Made by a program: the position numbers and the translations under genes
Part shown: in pieces, positions 29,194 to 64,000 of the stretch
Numbering within the stretch: the first letter of the stretch is position 1
How the letters are laid out: every line of letters starts with the position of its first letter
Assembly: GCF_963678635.1 (NCBI RefSeq)
Contig: NC_087069.1
Location: forward strand, 36,251,959 to 36,315,958
Direction of reading: 5' to 3'
Source of the DNA: Symsagittifera roscoffensis
Taxonomy: Eukaryota > Xenacoelomorpha > Acoela > Convolutidae
Length of the DNA stretch: 64,000 nucleotides
The notes under the pieces: generated by a model
The model's database searches: none
What the model saw: the letters and a program-made list of their open reading frames with translations, nothing else
What the model was told of the DNA's origin: nothing

Positions 29194-32165
29194 TCTTTAT
29201 TTGTCACTTTCCTATGCCTACTCTTGACTCAATTGCTAGAGACCTTATAGTTTTATTAACAATAATAATGACACAACACAATAAATTTCACCCGATTCTA
29301 TTAAATAGTGACCACGAATCCCTGTATGTTGTCAGAGTACAGTTTGTATAAAATTTATTCACACTAGCCGATTATCGGTCCAAAGATCTGGAAACTAGCA
29401 CAATATGATGTTATCAGTCAATTTAAAAGATAGTGTAGTCACTACCCAATCAAGCACAGTTTAGGTTGATTTAAAATCAAAAACAAAAAAAATATATATA
29501 TTGACACAATATGAATGTATATAAAAAAACGTATGTGTCTTGTACTCTTAGTCGGTCGCAGTACAATAGTCGAACCTGTCTTTTAAAGAAAAAGCTTCCC
29601 CTGCTTGGTGCTGCACCAAACAGACAAAACTTTGAAGGCAGTTATTTTCTCAAGTGGGCGTCTATTGCACCCACCGAGTATTGTGTTACCTATCTGCCTT
29701 CGGACTGCCCGAGCTAGACCTACTAAAATCCTCAGGGCAGTCACTTTTCCCAATAACGTATTATGTTTCAATCCACACCAATGAGTCACGCTCTTTCTAA
29801 TTTAGACTTAGTGTCGCGAATATCCGAGTTCGGACCTGTTTTGTATTAGTCTGGTTCTTTTTGAGAGGCAAGTTACCAGTGCAGTCACTGATACCTAGCC
29901 TGTTTATTAATAACCTAATACCTCTCGCTTTTTGGTCTTTCTTTCGTTTACCTAAGTCCTTAATAAAATAATACCCCTCCGGATTGGCACAAATAGGACC
30001 CTTCCGGACTGTCAGAATATGGACCTCTCCGGATTGGGACCCCTCCGAGTTAGTTAATAGTAGACCCCTCCGGATTTGGACCCCTCCGAATTAGCAACTA
30101 TTAGACCCCTCCGGATTCGGACCCCTCCGGTTTCGTGGAAAGTAGACCCCTCCGGATTCGGAGCCCTTAGCTCTGTCAAAGTAGCTTTTCGTAGTTTTCT
30201 TAATTTCAGCTTATACCCCTCCGGATACGTTCTGCGTTGCTCTTATGCTGTTTGAATTAACTGGGAAGGGTATAGGATCCTTTCCTAGACCCCTCCGGAT
30301 TGAAGTTAAGGCACTTATTTGACAATTCACACTAACGGTGAAGGGTCTTATCACTTGCCTAATTTCGACTCTATTATGATTGTCTTGTGCCTTCAGCCCT
30401 CCCTTTTTGTCTAGAACTGTCCTAAGTTACTTAGTTCAATCGCTATCAACTTTTGGTAGGGGTATAAGGGTTTTTCAGAAAAATTTATAAAACGTGAAGG
30501 GTGTACCCCTCCGGATTTGTGTAATTTGCTAAAAACAATCTCAAAAAATTTTCTCTCTCGCCTTTCCGAAAAATTTCTGATCCTATTAGTAAGCTCAGCT
30601 AATTTCTGATCTATTGGTACCAAGATCAACTCGATATGATCAGTAGTCCCAAAGTTATTAACCAAAACGTCTTTTTTTCCGAACTCAAAAATTTTCTCTC
30701 TTATAGGTTCCGCCTAACTTTTTCCGCAAATCTGGTCCTTTCGACCTAAAAACTATTGATCTGAGCTCAGAAGGCCTATACTCTTCTAGTTCAATGCAAA
30801 AGACCCGATCTAAAACGCTATTGTAGAAAAATTTTGCGAAAAACTATGCTACCTGGACCCCTCCGGATTGATGAATCCACCAAATCAAACACGTTATGTT
30901 CGATTTCTCTGCAACCCGGAAGGCTTTCGGGTAGCGGATTTTAAGACTTGTAGATTCACTAGTGGACGTTGTCCAAACAACTATTTTTACTGTCCTGACT
31001 CAAAAATTTCAAAAAATTTTCTGATTTTTTAGCGTTTCTTACTATCAAAAATGGGAAAATTTGGTTTTTTGTACCAACTAGTTCCAACCACTTCCGAACT
31101 AAAGTTAACCGGTTCTGCTTATTACAATAGTGCAGTTACGATGTAACACACTAACTTAGCGCTTTTTTCCGTTTCAAAAAATATCGATATCTCAAAAATC
31201 GCGACTTGTGGGGGGATCAAAATATCGCAATTTTGACCCTAAAAACCGGTCAGTTCTCGTTGTTTTTGTCTGAAAATCGATATAAGACTATTAATATAGG
31301 CTATATAAGTAATAATATTAGGAATACTATACCCCTCCGGGTTTGTTTAATCTCCGAATTAAGGTGCTTAACTCGGATATTCGCAGTTCGGTGAAGGGTC
31401 ACTACAGTGCAGCACTGTCGAGCCCCCCACAGATTACTATCTTACTTTTTGTACCAAAAGGGATACAAAACTTGTTAACGATACCCAACAGTCGATTGTA
31501 GTTGTCGTTGAGCCTCTTCCTGTTGTTCCCTGTACTGCTTGCCGGATCGGTCTTCACCCCGGACCCTTCCGAATTGAGCGCAAATCAGCTGACCCTTCCG
31601 GATTGGGCGCAATTTATCATTAACGTGCTTAAATGCTCAAATAACCCTACAGTACAAGCCTCACAAACGGGCCACAAAATTGATCGTAACGATCCTGACT
31701 GATATAAATGCCTGTAACAACAATATATCTATCAACAACAAACGGGGGGGTTGAATCACATCTTGTCTGGGGGATGATTTCTACTGATTTTTTACTTTTT
31801 TTACTGTTTTTGGTTTTTTTCGGTTATTTTTTTATGTTTTTTGTTTTTCTTGGGTACTATGCTACTTTTTGTTTGGTTTTACTTATATCTTTAAGTGTTT
31901 TTGGTCACCAACCGCTCAGGGGACGAGGGGACGGCCGATCCCCCCACCCTTCCTGGTTTGTGAATTTTCGGTCTTAACTAGGTTAAAAAACTATTCACGG
32001 CAATCCGGAAGGCCTCCGCGTTCCGAACTACCCTTCCGCCCCGGCGGTTTAGGCCTAATAAGGGCGTTAATGTGAGCATCCGCTCGGCGCGGAATGCTCG
32101 TTAACGGTTCCGCCGGTCATGATGTTAAAAAAGAATAACACCCAGGAGCCCCATAAAAACATACA
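29194..32165 (-). other. Long untranslated leader of element 2
   Basis: About 2.97 kb between the 5' LTR and gag. It is colinear with 4154-7146, with small indels. The ACCCCTCCGGATT-type motifs cluster at about 29970-30300 and recur near 30505, 30860, 31330, 31560 and 31590. Two short minus-strand frames (30665-30411, 84 codons; 29789-29583, 68 codons) are open in both copies with a few substitutions. It is expected to hold packaging and translation-control signals. There is no other gene. Confidence 0.8.
32139..32153 (-). other. Candidate primer binding site of element 2
   Basis: On the minus strand TGGGGCTCCTGGGTG begins 12 bases after the end of the 5' LTR; element 1 has TGGCGCTCCTGGGTG in the same place. 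The TGG start is what pairs with a tRNA CCA tail. The 12-base gap to the LTR is longer than usual (0-5 bases), so the assignment is tentative, and the priming tRNA is not identified. Confidence 0.4.
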
Positions 32166-33087
32166 TGTAACATTCGCCCGGAAGATACATATCGACGGAT
32201 AACAAAACTAAGTCTTAAGACGACTGGCTAGCGTCTAAACAGAGCTTTGCATGTTTTTCACCGTCTCTACCAAGCCAGTACTTTTCGGTGGTCTTTCTTA
32301 CATCAGGCTGACAAAAACGTTACTGTTCTCCGGCTTCGACCAGAACGCTCAAATTAACTGAATTACATGCAAAATTAGTGAGCTCATGGCTGGGTCTCTG
32401 TATCCCCAGACCACGAGGTCACTCCTAAAAACAGGGCTACTACTTATTATATTACTATTGTTTTTGTTCAGTAGATAAAAATCATCATCTCCATCGAAGA
32501 TGGATCAACCCTTTCCCCCCAACTCCTAGCACCTCATCCTTGTCAAAACTAATCAAAATATCAGTTAAATTCAAGTCAGGACATGACAGGATGCTAAAAT
32601 TCAATACAAGTTCATAAAAGTTCCCGTCCCGAGACCCTTCCGGATTCTTGAATCCGGCGAATCAAGCTCCTTAACCTCAGGTTCACGCTAACTCGGAGGG
32701 CTGGTTTTTACCCTTCACCGTTGTTCGCAACGGCCTTGCAACTATTGTAACAGCACAATAGTTGCAACTCGGAACGCTCTCTGCTATTCTGTATTTTGTT
32801 GTCGTTCTCTAATCTCGATTTTCGTACTGTTCGCAATCGCAGATAAAAGTTGTTCTGTTTCTTTCTGCTATTTTAGCTAAAATGGCCGTCTCTGACGTTT
32901 CTCAGAAATATGACGTCATAATTCGAATTTTTAAAAATTAGAATTCCAGAATCTTCTAGCCTTCACCGTTTTGCTAATCGTTCAAATAACGTCCTTATCC
33001 GTTCTAAATCGCCAATTCGGAAGGCTTGCTGCTAAAATACCGAATTCTGCAGAGACTGCATTTTGGCCATTCTGGTCGAATGTCACA
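32166..33087 (-). repeat. 5' LTR of element 2 (922 bases)
   Basis: Same ends and length as 8523-9444, with one difference. On the minus strand it starts TGTGACATTC at 33087, directly joined to LINE sequence, and ends TGTTACA at 32166, joined to the leader. It should contain the promoter for element transcription toward the left, away from the NSMAF start at 33967. Confidence 0.95.
32718..32767 (-). other. Two adjacent stem-loops in the LTR
   Basis: CCGTTG-TTCG-CAACGG (32718-32733) is followed two bases later by a perfect 13-base stem, TTGCAACTATTGT with ACAATAGTTGCAA around a six-base loop (32736-32767). Both are kept in all three LTRs (7698-7747, 9075-9124), although the older LTR has diverged right beside them. 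They could act in the RNA repeat region, in 3' end formation or packaging; the role is unknown. Confidence 0.75.
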
Positions 33088-33790
33088 TCTGCTAGGAGTC
33101 CATGCTTGGGATGCGTATGTTACTATGGGTAATACATACCCAGTATATGCGTTAAGCCTGGTGGTCACACTGCTTTTCATAGTCAGACTTCGTTTAACCT
33201 GGAAGAGAGCACTAATTGCTTTGGATGTCCGACGAGAGCTATTTTCGTTCCATGTGAGCTTGTTGGACACAATCAGTCCTAGGTCACGCTGTGAGTTTAC
33301 CGAGGAAAGATTTTTGTTCAGGAGACTAGCTTTTAAATCACCTTTGATGCCGAGGAGCGTTGATTTTTTGATGTTGGGTTGCATTTTGTTTTCATGTAGC
33401 CATTTCTCTATTTTCAGAGTTGCAGTGTCAAGGGAAGTTTGATTTAGTAGAATGGCCTTAAAGTCATCTGCGTACCCAAAACTGTCTGTGTCATTCATGG
33501 TTTCAGGTAGATCGTTTACGAAAAGTAAGAACAGCAGCGGTCCCAGAATTGAGCCTTGCGGAACTCCACTGGTGACTTCTTTTAGGGTTGAGCTACAGTC
33601 TTCAATCTTAACGCATTGCTTTCTGTTGTTGAGGTATGAATACATCAGTGACAGCAATTTCCCGCCAATTCCAAAAATTTTGATCTTCGTAACAGAGCAG
33701 AAAATCATGAGGTACAGTGTCGAATGCCTTGGCAAAATCCAAGTATAGAACTGCAAGTTCTTGTACATCCTGTTGATCGTTCAATAAAAT
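33088..33790 (-). mobile_element. LINE reverse transcriptase fragment, palm region (pseudogene)
   Basis: On the minus strand the sequence reads 'VLYLDFAKAFDTVPHDFLL', then after a frame change 'FGIGGKLLSLMYSYLNNRKQ', 'SGVPQGSILGPLLFLLFVND', 'FGYADDFKAILL' and 'LPIVTYASQAWTPSR'. These are the RT motifs of a CR1/L2/Jockey-type LINE. At least one frameshift near 33690 shows it is dead. At 33088 it is cut by element 2 and resumes at 8522. The 5' half of the LINE, including its endonuclease, is absent. Confidence 0.85.
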
Positions 33791-33966
33791 TTTAACGACG
33801 GTTCTTCACTTTGTACGTATAACTGTTTTTAATTGGCTCATCACTACAAACCAAGAGATGATTTTTCAGATAATGTGTATATATTGTAAAGGAAGCAAGT
33901 GTTAGCATGTGCTTACTGATAACTCAAGACTGATTGCAAAGTAATAGCGCTATCTGCGCGGGAGTA
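33791..33966. promoter_or_regulatory. Short gap holding the presumed NSMAF promoter and 5' UTR
   Basis: Only about 176 bases separate the end of recognisable LINE homology from the NSMAF start codon. An in-frame TGA at about 33934 fits the chosen start. A TATA-like TGTATATATTG lies near 33877. Part of the functional promoter may lie within the LINE remnant. I see no other recognisable site. Confidence 0.35.
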
Positions 33967-63837
<29,871 letters not shown>

Positions 63838-64000
63838 GTAAATAATTACACTTGCGCGAGCAAGTTTTGTATTATAAAAATTTTACTTCCAACCGCAATT
63901 CAACTTATTTGCAGTTTTTGTTCGTACTTTAGGCGAAAATTGACAACTGTTTTTTCTAAGACGAACAGAAGTAGAAAGGCAGCTGACAAGTGTAGATATT

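Larger units (their letters stand above)
8523..33087 (-). mobile_element. Element 2: complete giant Ty3/Gypsy-type LTR retrotransposon, about 24.6 kb
   Basis: The two 922-base LTRs (8523-9444 and 32166-33087) have identical ends and I find one difference (G at 8925, A at 32568), so the insertion is very recent. The minus-strand order is 5' LTR, leader, gag-protease (29193-24547), pol with macro-like C terminus (24619-19592), ORF3 (19189-10265), polypurine tract, 3' LTR. The RT-RNase H-integrase order places it in Ty3/Gypsy. At 24.6 kb it is in the size class of the largest known members, such as Ogre of legumes. It is inserted in a LINE; the flanks share TCT (plus strand) on both sides. The large reading frames are open except for one frame change inside the RT domain. 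Confidence 0.95.

Noticed and set aside
32166-33087. LTR shortened by one base to give a 4-base target duplication
   Set aside because: The terminal T is present at all three LTR ends, including beside the polypurine tract, so it belongs to the LTR.

Overview
This is nuclear DNA of an animal. It shows spliced GT-AG genes with long AT-rich introns, tRNA-derived repeats, non-LTR elements and giant LTR retrotransposons. The repeat content and an NSMAF/FAN gene longer than the human one suggest an invertebrate with a repeat-rich genome; I cannot name the species.

Bases 1-33087 are almost entirely retroelement. A complete Ty3/Gypsy-type LTR retrotransposon of about 24.6 kb (8523-33087, minus strand; here 'element 2') has two 922-base LTRs that differ at a single base. 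Its order on the minus strand is 5' LTR, about 3 kb leader, gag-protease, reverse transcriptase-RNase H-integrase with a C-terminal macro-like domain, a giant third ORF of 2974 codons with an SGNH (GDSL) hydrolase domain, polypurine tract, 3' LTR. To its left, in the same orientation, lies the 5' part of a second related copy (1-8067, 'element 1'): LTR, leader and most of gag-protease. The 455 bases between the two copies, and the sequence right of 33087, are the two halves of one broken LINE reverse transcriptase, so element 2 sits inside an older LINE.

Bases 33967-63837 (plus strand) hold the 5' and central part of a BEACH-WD40 gene orthologous to NSMAF/FAN. I traced twenty exons with compatible phases: start exon, PH/GRAM-like region, BEACH domain, a long serine-rich linker, then the start of the WD40 propeller. 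The gene runs off the right edge. Its start codon is only about 880 bases from the 5' LTR of element 2, which is transcribed away from it.

The introns carry a dispersed repeat marked by 'actcttatatagg' (at least nine copies, all in one orientation), short GCGAAG..CTTCGC hairpins, tRNA-derived pieces, a decayed reverse transcriptase element with a PD-(D/E)XK-like nuclease, and a tandem array with a period of about 380 bases.

The strongest candidate for something undescribed is the giant LTR element itself: pol fused to a macro-like domain, plus a 2974-residue ORF3 with one clear and one possible SGNH hydrolase domain. Its retention in a very young copy, and the mostly silent differences between the two gag copies, argue that the coding capacity is functional.
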